From contig OX377202.1 of assembly GCA_947396885.1 (NCBI GenBank), positions 110,564,221 through 110,628,220 of the forward strand: a DNA stretch of 64,000 bases, given 5' to 3'. Below the pieces are notes generated by a model that was not told where the DNA came from, made no database searches, and saw only the letters and a program-made list of their open reading frames with translations. Origin of the DNA: Heligmosomoides polygyrus polygyrus. Taxonomy: Eukaryota; Nematoda; Chromadorea; Rhabditida; Heligmosomidae. Both the position numbers and the translations under genes were made by a program. This document shows, in pieces, positions 11,843 through 23,699 of this stretch (the stretch's first letter is position 1; the number at the start of each line of letters is the position of its first letter).

Positions 11843-13606
11843 CAGGGATGAGCGGATAATAAAATTTTGAAAACCGGATAACGGATAACGGATAATTTTT
11901 TCCAAAAATGGCCGGATAACGGAAAAACGGATAACGAACAAAAAACAAAAATTAAAACTAATTTGAAACCATTTTTCTCTAATAGTAGGTCGGGATTTGT
12001 AATATTATTCTCGTTACATGTCAAATGAGCCACGTTTAACCTTCTTATCGGTGTTTTTCTTCGAGGTGCGAAGTAGCGCAGTCTGAGAGGACGCCGACTT
12101 TCGCATGCACTCCGACTCAATGTTGTTGACTCGGATTTCCAGTCTAGGTATCAGGATTGCACGAGAATGGTAATGCACTGACTTGTCCACCTGCTGGTCA
12201 CCGCAAGTCATTGGCCAAGTACGTATACCAGTATTGAACCTGCAGCTCGTCAACAGCTGCTTCTACTGCTCAGCAACTACCCGTAAGCCTGTCAAGAGCA
12301 AAACGTCTGGTTGGGACTTCGGCCCAAATTCCGAAAACAAAACGCCTTGTACATGACGGTTTATTGACCCTTCGGCCCCATTAGAGAAGAAAAAACCAAT
12401 CTTGCTTTTTACACAGAGTATAGTAAGGGAAGAGCCTCAAAACGGTTGACGTAAGCCTTGTCTGCCGCCCATCGCATTAGTGCTATTCCCACTCCGAAGT
12501 GTCTAATCTGCAGAAAAATTGATAGTCGATCGGTTATTCGGTCAATCGATACTGTTATCTTGTTCTAGAAGCTGTCTGAATCTCTTTATACTGGAGTATT
12601 TCCTGCAAGCGGGAGTAATTCTCTCGAAGAAGCTGTCGTGTGACTCCCACTCCAATTGGTCAAATTTGGACTAAAACCGATAACTGCAGACGAAAAATCG
12701 ATACCATCGATCAATATTGGTCTCCTCATCCGGCATAATCATAATCGCATCCCGATTGGTCAAATCGGGGAGTTGAACGACAACTCCGATCGAAAATCGA
12801 TGCTATCGATCAATAGTGGTTGTTCGTTCGAATACTTCCACTCATTTGTCCAACCTAATCGTTTCCCGCTAATTTTGGTTCATTTCCATCCATTGCACAT
12901 GAGGATAGCCTTGACAGGTTTTACATGCACGTGCGGATCATCTTTACACGTTTGACATGTTTTACTTATTCACACAGGTTTGTGACTCACATACACACAC
13001 AGACAGACGGACTAACGCTTTTATATATAGTGGGATAGGCTGGGATATTAAAGCACTGGCTTTCCACCCACCACTCGGAAGTTATGCACATGCCAAACAT
13101 AGTTTCAATGAGCTAAAAGATCGTGTACATAGAAGATGAATATCGGGCACATCCTTAAAACGAAGTGATCCGTATGAAGGTTTATTCCTTTCTCCTCTAT
13201 CCGACAGGTTTTTTCCAGACAGTACATTAGAAAGGAGGAAAGCTAGAAGGAATTTTTTGCTAGAAAGAATTTTGATGAAAACCCCACAAATAGAAATGAG
13301 CAAGGCAGTCTTCTTCATTTCAGAACGCGCTATGAGCAGGTTGATAGTTTGGCCTATTTATGCCATTGAGAACTAAGAGAAGGCACCGGCCTAGCATTGC
13401 AAACGTATCTCGACTGTCAGTGGAAAAAACACAGAACGATTTTTAAAAATTGACCTTATATTCAACTAAGTAATCGTAAGGGTGCCAGATTTTGTTGTTC
13501 GTTATCCGGCCAAAAACCACCGGAAACGAACAACAAAACGGATAGGCCAAAACCCGCCGGAAACCGGATAACGGATAACGGATAACGGTTAATCCGCTCA
13601 TCCCTG
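11843..13606. mobile_element. non-autonomous hAT element with 8-bp target duplication
   Basis: The left end is CAGGGATGAGCGGATAA and the right end TTAATCCGCTCATCCCTG. The flanks are GTACAAAA (11835-11842) and GTACAGAA (13607-13614), an 8-bp duplication with one mismatch, diagnostic for hAT. Subterminal blocks are tandem GGATAAC words, and ACGAACAACAAAACGGATA occurs near the right end. I find no hAT transposase frame in its 1.76 kb. A SINE-2 remnant sits inside (12067-12245). Confidence 0.88.
12067..12245 (+). repeat. SINE-2 remnant inside hAT element
   Basis: Diverged copy of the tRNA-headed SINE-2 family: an A-box-like GTAGCGCAGTCTGAGAGG, a B-box region near GACTCGGATTTCC, and CACCGCAAGTCATTGGCC, a word typical of the family body. 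Confidence 0.6.
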
Positions 13607-14436
13607 GTACAGAATAGTTGCTCTAGAAAACTAGTGGTTTGCTGTTCTGGTGTTGACTATCGTTATATTCGTTGTGGTGTAGTGAGGCGTGAAATGTTTT
13701 GTTTGCACAGCCTAGAGAGAAGGAGACAGAGGAATAATCTAGTAATGGCGTTCAGAATGTTCACTGGTAGAACGACTATCAACTCTGCCACTTTCTCAAA
13801 ATTTTCGCCTCCGCCTACTAGAGGAGGAGTTTCAAAGCTTAAAAGCTTTCTCGCTAAATCTGGTATCAGGTAAAGGAGCTTCTGTCGAAGGATTATTCCT
13901 CTGCTAAATCACTTTACTGCCAAAGACGCACTGTGCCTTCAATTAAATTCCTTCGAAGGTCTAGTTTCCTGGACACTGAAGAAGAATTCTGCATACTCTT
14001 TCCTTCTATGAACTTCGCTTGCGCTGTTCTTCCTCGACCTTCAGTTGCTGTTTTGTACCTGCTCGATTACTTAAGTTTCTTACATTTCATATCTCAACAC
14101 TTCTCACTACAATCCCTTGCCTTGAATTTACTACATACTAGTAAAGTGCTGCAGCAAATTTGTGTTGCACACTGCTTTTTAGACTAAAGAATGTCTAAAA
14201 ATGATATCAGATTTTAGCTTCCCTCTCCACTCCTAGTAAGACAGTGGTTATTATCGAATAAAATAGCTTAGTAAAATTTACGAGACGTTTACAGGTGAAA
14301 GGTGAATTAATCACACTTCGATGGACGTTTCTCATCAGATATCATCTTCAGTAGAGTATTATTTTATTTATTTATTTATTTATCCGTATGAACGGATGCA
14401 GTTCTGGAACGTCGATAATGTCGGATACTGTGTTAG

Positions 14437-14442
<6 letters not shown>

Positions 14443-14521
<79 letters not shown>
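14443..14521. repeat. (TA)n(GA)n compound microsatellite
   Basis: About 50 bases of uninterrupted TA repeat followed directly by about 28 bases of GA repeat. The long apparent frames across it (YIYIYI, ERERER) are artefacts of the repeat. Confidence 0.97.
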
Positions 14522-14524
<3 letters not shown>

Positions 14525-15599
14525 TAGAACATATAAATATGTATATATATGTAGTGAACATGTAGTAGTTCGTAAAGTGTAGTAGTTCACAAAGAGAATA
14601 TAGACGGTAGCACTCATTATATAACAGAGCCAGCATATAATGGACAGTAGACAATTTAAGTGCTGCAATATACTTTATTTTAGTGGTAAGTAAAAATCGG
14701 AAAGCAAAAAGACATAGTCATGAATAACAATCCATGAATAATCCAGATATAGATATATAGAGAGTAATATTTAGTGTCTAGTGGTCTGTAGAACACATAG
14801 GGAACATATAACATAGTATAGATCAGAGACAATATGTAAGTACCCAATAGATGATTGAAGTACTGCAAAATACTTTTAATAGTAAGTCAAAATATGAAAA
14901 CGGAAATACTCCATCCATTAATAGAATAATAATCTTCATGTCATCATAGTCGTCTGCGAAGATAATAAGATATTGCTTCCCATTGTCTTTTCAGGGAAAC
15001 ACGTTTTAATATTCTAGTAATATATGAACTTCTCAATGGCCATAATATACAGAAATACTTCAGAAGTCGGTGATTTGCAGATCTGAAAGAAAATCTCTTT
15101 GCTTCAGCTATTAATACTATTATCATTCCTGATTTTCTACGAATTCTGATACTAACCTGTTGTTATGTTTGATATTTACATATGTGCTTTTCTTCTGCAC
15201 GAAGAATGCAAGTTTTGTTTGGCAATAGAAGGCACCTGTGCAGAATCGCATTTAGATAGCGCGGCGACGTACACGATGGCACATTCAACTTTTGTTACAA
15301 AATAAAAATCATCAAATAACAAGCAGCGAAAGAGAAAACAAAGAAAAACTTTTTAATGAGGTTTTGGAGTGAGAAATATAATAATTGTTTTCCATAAATA
15401 ATGAGATGTCCAAAGCTCGAAATAGGAATCACATGAAAGAGCTGAAAGAGCTTGAATCGCTGATAACAAGTGTGTTTACACAACTTTCTAAACCCATCTC
15501 CTGAGCAAGCTCTCACCGATCAAATTTTACCCTGTCGGCTGCTTTCACGCTGTTTGGGCGCAGTGTTGCGTGACCAGCTCAGCTAAGGCGCTCCTGCGT

Positions 15600-15680
15600 C
15601 AGGGCCCTCAGTGGTGTAGTGACGGAATACTTGCCTCACAAAAATGGGCTCGTGGGTTCGGTCCTCGCCTGCGGTGATGC
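15600..15680 (+). repeat. tRNA-like SINE head
   Basis: CAGTGGTGTAGTGACGGAAT resembles an A box and GTGGGTTCGGTCCTCGCC a B box about 40 nt later. A TTTA-rich tract follows at 15690-15720, the order expected for a tRNA-derived SINE. The cloverleaf is not maintained. Confidence 0.5.
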
Positions 15681-16172
15681 TTCTGCTATTTATTTGTTTA
15701 TTTATTCATTTATTTATTTGCAGACGTAAGTAGAATATATGTGTTAAGGGAAGTGAATAACAACAACAGAAACATGAGTACCGAAGAAGCAAGGAAAAAC
15801 AACAAATGAAGCAGTTTCGAATGATCTAAACACTACTACTACAAAATGTGAGAAAACAACAACGAAATCAAGAAACCTCCACACTCATCAACTTCTTGGC
15901 CTGGGTTTTAAACTGGCTCATTTCATCACTGGAGATCTTATTGAGAATTGAAACAACGTGTTCAGATGGATCTACCGACGCGATTGATCAGTTTGGCAAC
16001 TAATCATGTCATCACATAGCTCGTCGTCGGAAGCGTAAAATGGCCTCATACTCATAACTACCATAACTTGGCTTAATAGAAAAAGGGTCTAAAGCCTTAC
16101 TCGTGACCAACACCCCAAATAATACCATTAGTTGCCTATACAATGGGCGCGATAAAGCAATAGCTGATGTGG

Positions 16173-19100
16173 TTACACGATTTGGAGTGGGAATAGGGGA
16201 CCTACGCTACTACTGAGCAGTGAGATCAGGTATCTTCGGAAGTCACTTATAGAAAACATCGTTACAATCGCATTGAAGAGGGGGTATAGAGAAAACAGGA
16301 CACATAGAAAGTCAGTGACTAGTGGAATGGTATTTATATTTCCAAGTAAAATCACATAGATGACGATCGAAGGGATATAGACGAACATCGTTGGGCAGGT
16401 GGTCTGAAATTACAATTTTTATTGAGTTACTTTACGTAAATGTAAGCCTCAAGCTTATTAACCTCACACTCACATAAGGGGACGGTCGGAGCTCCGTCGC
16501 GGCGCAACGCGACGTCATGATGAGCGCCGATATCGATTTATTCGTTTCGCATGATCGATATGGGTGCTTATCACTACGTCGCTTCGCAGCGCGATGATGC
16601 ACTGACACCGCTGCCGAGTGTGCATTCGGCTTAAACGATCCCTAAAGTTCCCTGAACACTTCTGCGGCAACACCGTGGCCCTATCCTTAACCAACATCGC
16701 CGGCGGCGAGCTCAGCGGCGTCGATGGGGCGGCCGGCGGCGACGATCATGATGTGAATAACTATTGCCGCCGCCAGTCCAGGGGTGCGGTCAGAGATTGT
16801 CCGCCCTCTAGTCCTTCGATGAGTACTGCCGCTCAGCGGCGCCCGCGCCCGTTCATCGTTCTCGACGTCCGCCGCTCGCCGCAAAAGTGTGGGACCTACT
16901 GCTCGTTTGTGCTTCCATTGCCAAGCGACGCGATGACACGTATAGAAGCCAAATTGATTGATTGCTTCGCTCAGTGACGACGCCACCCAGCCGGAGTGAA
17001 TCGCTTGAAACCGCGACCAATCGCGCCGCTCAGCGTCTGATCGCGTAGGGCCCCGTTTATACTTCGACGCCGAGCGATGCGACGCCACGTATGATGGCTA
17101 TATTGATTGAACGGCGCGATCGATCAATTTAGCCACTTTACATCCACATCACGTCGCTCGGCGTCGGAAGTATAAACAGGGCCTGGCTCTGGAAATCGTC
17201 GATGCGATAGATCGCGCAAGATTGGGGCACTGTATTGCTGCTGCAGTTGTCCTTTGCAGTGAACCCATGTGTGCATAAATACACGTGTGCGATTGTGCAT
17301 AATCGTGTGACTGCGTTGCCAGCTCTCCGAAACCGTGAGACGCGATGGGACGCATCGCTCAGCGATGGAATTATAAACTGCCTAAGACAGCTATAATTTC
17401 TGAAGGCCGCGCCTAGTTGAAAGCCAGATCTTTTCCAACCCACGCGAAGCATAACTGCTTGGAAGTTATAAACGTAAGAGCGCTCACCTGAAGTAGAAGG
17501 ACGCGATACATTTGTCGTTGAAGTCGCCTCACATTTGAGCTTATTCCACTTTGCTTAAGGGTCAAATGAATCCGAACAGCGCAGAAGAACATGGCCAGCA
17601 AGCACAACAAAACCGGGATGAAGTCTGCGGTCAGGAGTAAAGAATTCTCGTGTTTGTGCTGAAATTGAATGCGCCTGACTGTCGCTTGCTGCTGAGCACA
17701 GGTAGGAGCCTAATTTTTCATAGTAGTTTTCTATGACTAGTGTGGTACATGATAAAAACTACTAACCACTAGGGACACTCCTGCGAATGCCCTTGCATCC
17801 ATACCAGCGAGTTCGCTGTAGATTTGAGTCCTGAACGTCTCGCTTGGCAACGAAGTCATCAACATCATGAAGGCGGATTTGGACAAGAGCAATATGTTGA
17901 CGGTGCATATGAGCAGCATCCACATCTTCGACGTGTACAGGTGCGACAGTTCTGGCCTGATTGTAATTTGAATATCTCGTCTAAGCCCTAGTTTATACTT
18001 GCGCCGCTGCGCGGCGCGGCACGATGGTCGGGGTAGGTATTGACCGGGCGGAGCGAAAAATCGATATCTATGGCGACCGTGATGCCGCGCCGCGTGGCGG
18101 CGCAAGTATAAACTAGGGCTAAGGCGGGATTTATACTTCAGCCCCCGGGCGGCTCCAATATCATTCCAAGTTCGACGCTCGATGAACCTTGGCATCCTTG
18201 ATGTTGCTATAGACGAGTGGTTTGTTCAGCGTAGCCAAGATTGGTACAACTCTTTATTGCGGCTTACGTTTCGGCGTCGTCGCCTTCTTCATAGCCTGGA
18301 AAAGTCGAAGTCATCTGAGAAGCTACCCTCCCAAATGCCATTTCATTCTGCACCCATCCATCCAAAAGGCTAAGAGACTACGAAAACGATGCCGAAAGAA
18401 GTCGAAAACATGGCTAACCTTAGATGTGGACAAAAGGCGTCCACCGTCACCCTGGCTGGACGAAAGATGGGTGAATGAGCTTAGAGCCCGGGGGACCACC
18501 CGCCTTAGGGAGCTGGCACCGTACGTCGCCCTCTGCGGGTTTTGACCTCTGGATCATGACCCGTTTGGTCCCTAAGGCGGGTGGTCCATCGGGCTCTAAG
18601 CTCATTCACCCATCTTTCGTCCAGTCAGGGTGATGGTGGACGCCTTTTGTCCACATCTAAGGTTAGCCATGTTTTCGACTTCTTTCGGCGTCGTTTTCGT
18701 AGTCTCTTAGCCTTTTGGATGGGTTCCTGCAGAATGAAATGGCATTTGGGAGGGTAGCTTCTCAGATGACTTCGACTTTTCCAGGCTATGAAGAAGGCGA
18801 CGACGCCGAAACGTAAGCCGCAATAAAGAGTTGTACCAATCTTGGCTACGCTGAACAAACCACTCGTCTATGGCTCCAATATCGTTCGTCTTCGCCTCAA
18901 TATTGATCGCTTTCACAATGTTTCGCCTTCCAGAGGCTGATGTATAAGACCCGCCCAAGACTCCAGTATCGCTTGGGATATTCAATATAACACTAACCAT
19001 ACCTGCACACGTAGATGTACCTATATACGAAGCTGTTCGTTAGAATAAGAAATGATGAATACAGCGCGAACCAGAACAACATCAGCAATGCTACTCCCGC

Positions 19101-19545
19101 TTGCCACTGGTGGATTAGTCCAGTTGCTACGGTTATGTAGTAGCATACGCCATGATAGCCGCGCTGAAATCAACATTTTGATGGGTATGCCGTAGGACCA
19201 ATCTAAATCCAATGTATTGAAATGTAATTCTTGTAGCGAAAATTAAGTAAAAAAAAATATTGATGTAACTCTTGCTGTTAAGAGAACGTACAGTCCAAAG
19301 TGTATTTGCCACTGGCTTCTTTCTAAATTGAGCTACTGTTAGCTTACCGGCACACATAGTATCATGACTGTTGACACGGTTATGTCATGTACAGCGGTCA
19401 CAGCGAAGAAATGCTTGTAGATTTTGATGGTTCTCAACGGACAACGCATGTAGAAAGCTATTAACGTCGAATTCGCAAGGAGGGACAGCGTAGATGAACT
19501 GTAGATGAAAGCGGCATAAATTGAACCACTACTGATCGTAGTCAT
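16173..19545 (-). CDS. gene A: seven-transmembrane chemoreceptor, Str/Srd-like
   Basis: Five exons join in frame: 19545-19348, 19163-19003, 17956-17767, 17658-17488 and 16403-16173 (198, 161, 190, 171, 231 nt; 316 aa). All introns are GT-AG, and a TTTCAG acceptor 29 nt before the ATG suggests trans-splicing of a leader. Exon 1 holds TM1 and TM2 (LSLLANSTLIAFYMRCPLRT, then FFAVTAVHDI); exon 2 TM3, ending NSFVYRYIYVC; exon 3 TM4; exon 4 TM5 with VRRLQRQMYRVLLLQ; exon 5 TM6 and TM7, with LYPLFNAIVTMFSISDFRRY, close to the LYP...KDYR ending of nematode Str-superfamily receptors. It probably acts in the plasma membrane of sensory neurons; the ligand is unknown. Its introns hold three MITEs and a 660-bp palindrome. 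No AATAAA is evident right after the stop. Confidence 0.85.
16475..16600. mobile_element. small GC-rich MITE in gene A intron 4
   Basis: After a TAA, the element starts GGGGACGGTCGGAGCTCCG. Its arms contain CGCGACGTCATGATGAGC and the mirrored GCTTATCACTACGTCGC around an ATCGAT-rich centre. The design and several words match the MITE at 31713-31847. The right boundary is uncertain. Confidence 0.5.
17049..17183. mobile_element. small palindromic MITE in gene A intron 4
   Basis: Inverted ends GGCCCCGTTTATACTTCGAC and, at the right, GTCGGAAGTATAAACAGGGCC. The centre is CGATCGATCAATTTAGCC-like. It is related in style to the MITEs at 17987 and 39146. Confidence 0.7.
17987..18119. mobile_element. 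small Harbinger-like MITE in gene A intron 2
   Basis: Ends GCCCTAGTTTATACTTGCGC and its mirror GCGCAAGTATAAACTAGGGC are flanked by TAA on both sides, a 3-bp target duplication as made by PIF/Harbinger elements. It sits about 30 bp upstream of the exon 3 acceptor. Confidence 0.75.
18209..18870. repeat. near-perfect 660-bp palindrome in gene A intron 2
   Basis: Two arms of about 305 bp (18210-18517 and 18570-18870) are reverse complements with only a few changes, around a loop of about 50 bases. Arm words: TTTCGGCGTCGTCGCCTTC near 18270 and GAAGGCGACGACGCCGAAA near 18796. The GCCGAAACG...AATAAA ending of the right arm is also found, diverged, at 39985-40035. There is no clear transposon end. 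The transcript would fold into a long hairpin. Confidence 0.88.
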
Positions 19546-19614
19546 CTACCTGTTTGCGATCATTTGCACGATATCTGAAAAAAAAAACTAGTCAGCAGTC
19601 TTGAGGTTAAAGGA

Positions 19615-19915
19615 TAAAAAGGAAAAAGAACAGCGTTAGTCAATCCCTATTGGGATGCGCCACGCATTTTTCTTCTACGGTATGTCGTGAAGGTTATTTG
19701 AATGCGAAGTTGGCCTTACAATGACTTGCGGTGGCCAGCCGATGGACAAGTCGGCGCTTTATCCTTTCCAGAAATGTGTGGTGTATCAATCCACCGACCT
19801 AGGAGAGGTGGAGGGCTTGGTTGGCCTGGCCAGAAAATTCGAACTAAGAACCTTGTATCGGATGCATGCGACAGCCGCCGCCTCTTCCGACTGCACCACT
19901 GCGCGCCTCAGAGTT
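19615..19915 (-). repeat. SINE-2 copy
   Basis: Reverse-oriented copy of a roughly 300-bp tRNA-headed repeat. On the minus strand the head has A-box and B-box words near 19915-19840; the body includes the family word ACTTGCGGTGGCCAGCCGAT at 19722-19741. The 3' end is the GGATAAA-rich tail at about 19610. Confidence 0.75.
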
Positions 19916-20219
19916 ACGTAGGAAGAAGAAGAAAGCACTGATTTGTTCATCCACTGGCCAGGAATGTAGCTAAAAGCAGATGTCTAGAAAACGTACTGCC
20001 AGGGGCACAACATCAACAAACACTTCTGAATTCATTCTCCCCACGAGCTCAATGTGCTGGAAAGTGGGTCTATGAAGCCGTGAACGAAAAGGGCGCAGCT
20101 GTTGGTTGCTGTCCGTGGAAGTGCCATCCACGGACAGCAACCAATAGCAACCAACAATAAATATTAGGTTGGCAACTAATTTCGTGGACTCTCAAGCGCC
20201 TTCAACAAAAGTGTTCATA

Positions 20220-20700
20220 AACAAATAACAAACAACAGTTTTCAACCAAAGTAAGATGTGTTGGAACGCCGGACTGCTTCCCATTTATCAGCCATCTGGC
20301 CCATCCCACAGCTTTCGAATTCTTGTGCTTTTGAAGCCAAGAATCTTGGAGGTGCATTTCGACATGGCCCACATTAATAAATCGTCCTCCAACCAAGAAG
20401 TGCTGCAGCGAGCTATAAAGTGCTAGTCACTCGGCGCACAGCCTGGGCTGCAAGGTGGGTGAGTTAGACACTCCCAGCTAAGGTCTTCGATTTTTTTGAA
20501 GCTCCCGATTCGTGACGTGTGATCTGGCGTTATCTTGCTGATAGATAATTCCGCTCCTGAAAATCTGTCTGAACCGATTCCAGCGGAGTTCAGCCTGCGC
20601 GCGGTCATGTTGAGAAGAGTAGATTTCAGCATTAATGCTGGAACCGTTCTGGACGAGCTCCCAGAAGTTAATACCTTCTTGACACCACCAAACGGAGGAA
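20220..20700 (-). pseudogene. mariner transposase fragment (left half of inverted pair)
   Basis: Contains the GINFWELVQNG segment, the second catalytic motif QQDNARSH and, after a frame change, the third catalytic box APSD, followed at once by a stop. The first catalytic Asp and the helix-turn-helix region are absent. It cannot encode a working enzyme. Confidence 0.8.
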
Positions 20701-20718
20701 ACGTAGCGAACCGGACGC

Positions 20719-20960
20719 CTCAAAAAATAGAGGACCTTGACTGGGAGCGTCAAACTCATCCACCTTACAGCCCAGAGCTTGCGCCGAGTGAATAACACAT
20801 TTTTAGTTCAGTGCAGTACTTCTTGACTGGGAGACGATTTATTAATGTGGACCGGGTCAAAATGTACCTCCAAAGATTCTTGACCTTAAAAGCACAATAA
20901 CTCTATGGCCGTGGGATAGACCAGCTACCTGATATATGGAAAGCACTTCTGCGTTTTGAT
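20719..20960 (+). pseudogene. mariner transposase C-terminus (right half of inverted pair)
   Basis: Encodes IEDLDWERQTHPPYSPELAP followed by SE where the third catalytic Asp should be, then a stop. Downstream codons still resemble the mariner C-terminal tail (FLTGRRFINVD). Confidence 0.75.
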
Positions 20961-21056
20961 TGATCTTATCTTAATTAAAGATTGTCATTAGTTACTTGTT
21001 AATAAATACTTTTGCTGAAGATTCTTGAGAGTCCATGAAATTAGTTGCCAACCTAA

Positions 21057-22800
21057 TAGAACCCGCAGAGCTTTCAAGGCTTTTTCTATTTAGGGGTCCT
21101 ATTCCTTCATGGAACCTTGTTTTTCAAGCATTAGACATATATATTATTAGGTAAGACATATTAAAATTGACTACGAGTGGAAAAAATAAGCAGGAGTAAA
21201 CTGCGAGACATAACGTCTGAATTAACCGTGCTTCGGTGCTTTTTTCGCATCATGCTCAACTTCAACAGAATTCAATCACGACGTGGAAAATACGACGAGG
21301 ATTATCTTGAGGAACCACACATCCGTTTTTGTTTTGCTTTGCATCGCTTTGCTATTCAACTGCGAATGAAATCGAATAGGACACCGCCGTTCCGAGTTTG
21401 AATCGCGACTAGCGGTGGACGAACGGACGCAGCCTGTGAGGCCCGATATGTCGCTCTTACTGTTAGTGTTTACTAAATGGTCTAATTTCAATTCATTTTT
21501 TTTGAGCCTGAAGTGGCTGGTCCTGCGTTTGAAGCCCTTATTTATTGATTTATTTACTCCCCAAAAGTGCGCTTGTACAAAACAACGCTGTAAACATCAA
21601 AATTGCCTTGTGCAGCTTTAGTAGCAACACAAGCAAAACCGCGGGTAGATCAGGAGAAAAGGTGCCTTCAAGCCTTTTTGGGGTTTGCTGCGCTTTTTGG
21701 AGATGGAGATGGCAATTTTGGAGACCTAAATTCTTCCTACAGTATTCGAACTTGCCGTTCCGGCGTAACGTTGAGACAGTTCCCTAGTGTAAAGTGGATG
21801 GGACTGCCGTAACTGCCATTCTAGATCTAGGGCCAGCAATGGCATACAAGGCTGCTTTTAAAAGTTTGCCTTTACTGGAAATTTTATAGAAGACTGTCTC
21901 GAGGAAACTTTCTACGACTACATTACTGCAAAAGCTTGCTGTTCTCCTGGTGTCTGTAATCGCAGGCCACAAAGGCCAGGGCGATGTTGTTAAGGTTCCG
22001 GAATTTCCTGATCCTAAGCAGTGATCTAGCATGTGGCAGTTGTAGATCATTCGCGGGCTTCTCCGTGATAGATATACACCATTTTAACGTCAAGTTGGAC
22101 TCTTTTCTAGTGAAGCTTGACAGTTCTGAGATCAAAGTGAACGCCTTCCTAATTAAGGAAAATGAAACAAAAGTTAAGTAAAAAATAAATAAATAAAAAC
22201 TAGTAAATGTTAACGCTGGTTTGAATAAAAATTCAAGAGTTAAGTTTTTTTAAAGCTTTCAAGTGTTTTTAAGAGTTCAACTGAGACAGGTTTCTTACAC
22301 ATTAAATTGGAGATTCCAAAATGGGTATGAATAGTTTTTTGTTCGAGGACAACTTAGTGCAACTTTCCTTGAAATTTCATTTAAAAAACCGCCTAATAAG
22401 TGGATCAATTGTTTGAAATTTTATAAAATTCTTACTTGAGAAGAATAACGACTTAAAGCATGTTTTGGAGAGCAGGACCATTTTTTATTACCAAAAAAGG
22501 CGAATACTCCATGCTTTCGTTTAGAACGTCGCGATTTGTATTCGATTGATATCAAAATTTTTGTTTACACAGAGTTTCCTTCCAGTAAACGATTTAGAAG
22601 AAACTTTGTACTGATTCCCGGTGCGGTTGGACGACGTCTTCGGGCAATTCTTCTGCATCCTCAGGCACACGTACAAGACATCTGGGTTTCCGCTATTTTT
22701 GCGCCCTTTATTTTCCGCTCCTTAGTTTGCGGTCCTTAATTTCCTCCAAGTAATTTTAGCAACGGCGCGGATCGACAGCGGATTATTATACAATATGGTA
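21057..22800. other. intergenic, no gene seen
   Basis: AT-rich DNA upstream of gene A without recognisable domains. Short frames (for example 21545-21787 and 21984-22181) match nothing I know and have no splice context. Confidence 0.45.
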
Positions 22801-22804
22801 ACGA

Positions 22805-23105
22805 CGTAGTGAGCGTGTAGCGCAGTTGGAGGAGGCGCCGACTGTCGCGTGCACCCGATACCAGGTCCCTGGTTCGGATTTCCCGCCCAGGCCAACCAAG
22901 CCTTTCATCCCTTCGGGGTCGGTGAATTGGTACCAGACTTGTTTTGGAAGGATAGAGCGCTGACTTTTTCATCGGCTAGCCACCGCAAGTCACTGTATGA
23001 CCAAATACGCATTCAACGCACCTCCACGACATCCCGTAGAAGTGGAATGCGTGGCGCATCACAAAGGAGATTGAATAACGCCGTCCTTTACCCTTTATCC
23101 TTATG
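22805..23105 (+). repeat. SINE-2 copy, well preserved
   Basis: The head GTGTAGCGCAGTTGGAGGAG matches an A box, and CCTGGTTCGGATTTCCCGCC, about 55 nt on, carries the B box. The body has CACCGCAAGTCACTGTATGA, and the 3' end reads AACGCCGTCCTTTACCC. This is a reference copy for the family in this window. Confidence 0.8.
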
Positions 23106-23147
23106 GTAACGACGTCATCTTCTTTAAGACCCGTGGACGTGAGCTAA

Positions 23148-23612
23148 ATGGGACTTTCACCCAAGACGTATCTTCTTCGCTGCTTGTGGGTTTCGCGAGA
23201 AATGTTGCATTACGAGCTCCTACAGCAGGACACACCATCCATCATCTGTAGCATTTTCGCCAATCCGCTTCAGACGCTGTTTGAGAAAAATGGCCGGGTC
23301 GTGTTTCTGCCCGCCTACTCCACGATAACGCTCGTAGCTAAAGAGCTAAAGAGAACCATGAAAAAATGGAGGAATCTGGCTGGGGCGCGATTTTCTGCCT
23401 GCCCTATTCCCCTGACATTGTTTGTTCAGAATTTTACCTATTTCGGTTTTTATCGCATTTCTAGAAAGGAAAGTTCGACCAAATTGAAGATATTGAAAGT
23501 ACGATCAGAAATTATTTTACTCCTCAGTCTTTCCATTTCTGGTAAGACGGAATCGCCGCTGACCTCTACTTGGGAGACTGTATGTAACCAGAGAGTGGCG
23601 GTGGCGATTTAA
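23148..23612 (+). pseudogene. decayed mariner-like transposase fragment
   Basis: The frame contains REMLHYELLQQDTPSI followed by a region that aligns loosely with the middle of mariner transposases. The expected DNARPH and SPDLAPSD boxes are not preserved (YSTITLVAKELKR stands near the first). Terminal repeats are not evident. The call is tentative. Confidence 0.45.
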
Positions 23613-23699
23613 TTGTTGAGTAAATTCTAATCTGTTCAGAATACTAAAAAATCAAAAAAAAAAAATCAAACGGCTTGACATATTCTGACCAACCTTATA

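Larger units (their letters stand above)
13607..16172. other. intergenic region downstream of gene A
   Basis: No gene recognised. It holds a microsatellite (14443-14521), TTTA-rich stretches at 14360-14382 and 15690-15720 that look like tails of old LINE or SINE insertions, and a tRNA-like head at 15600-15680. Several open frames here match no known family. Confidence 0.45.
20164..21056. mobile_element. mariner built of two inverted 3' halves
   Basis: TA-flanked inverted ends: TTAGGTTGGCAACTAATTTC on the left and GAAATTAGTTGCCAACCTAA on the right. The minus strand from about 20690 to 20220 encodes transposase middle and end (SSVWWCQEGINFWELVQNGS, then YQQDNARSHVTNREL and HPPCSPGCAPSD). The plus strand from about 20719 to 20960 encodes the same C-terminal part again (HPPYSPELAPSE). 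Both ends of the element are therefore transposase 3' ends. No N-terminal DNA-binding region remains. Confidence 0.85.

Noticed and set aside
14372..14668. Long open frames with YIYIYI and ERERER repeats
   Set aside because: They are translations of the (TA)n(GA)n microsatellite; there is no gene evidence.
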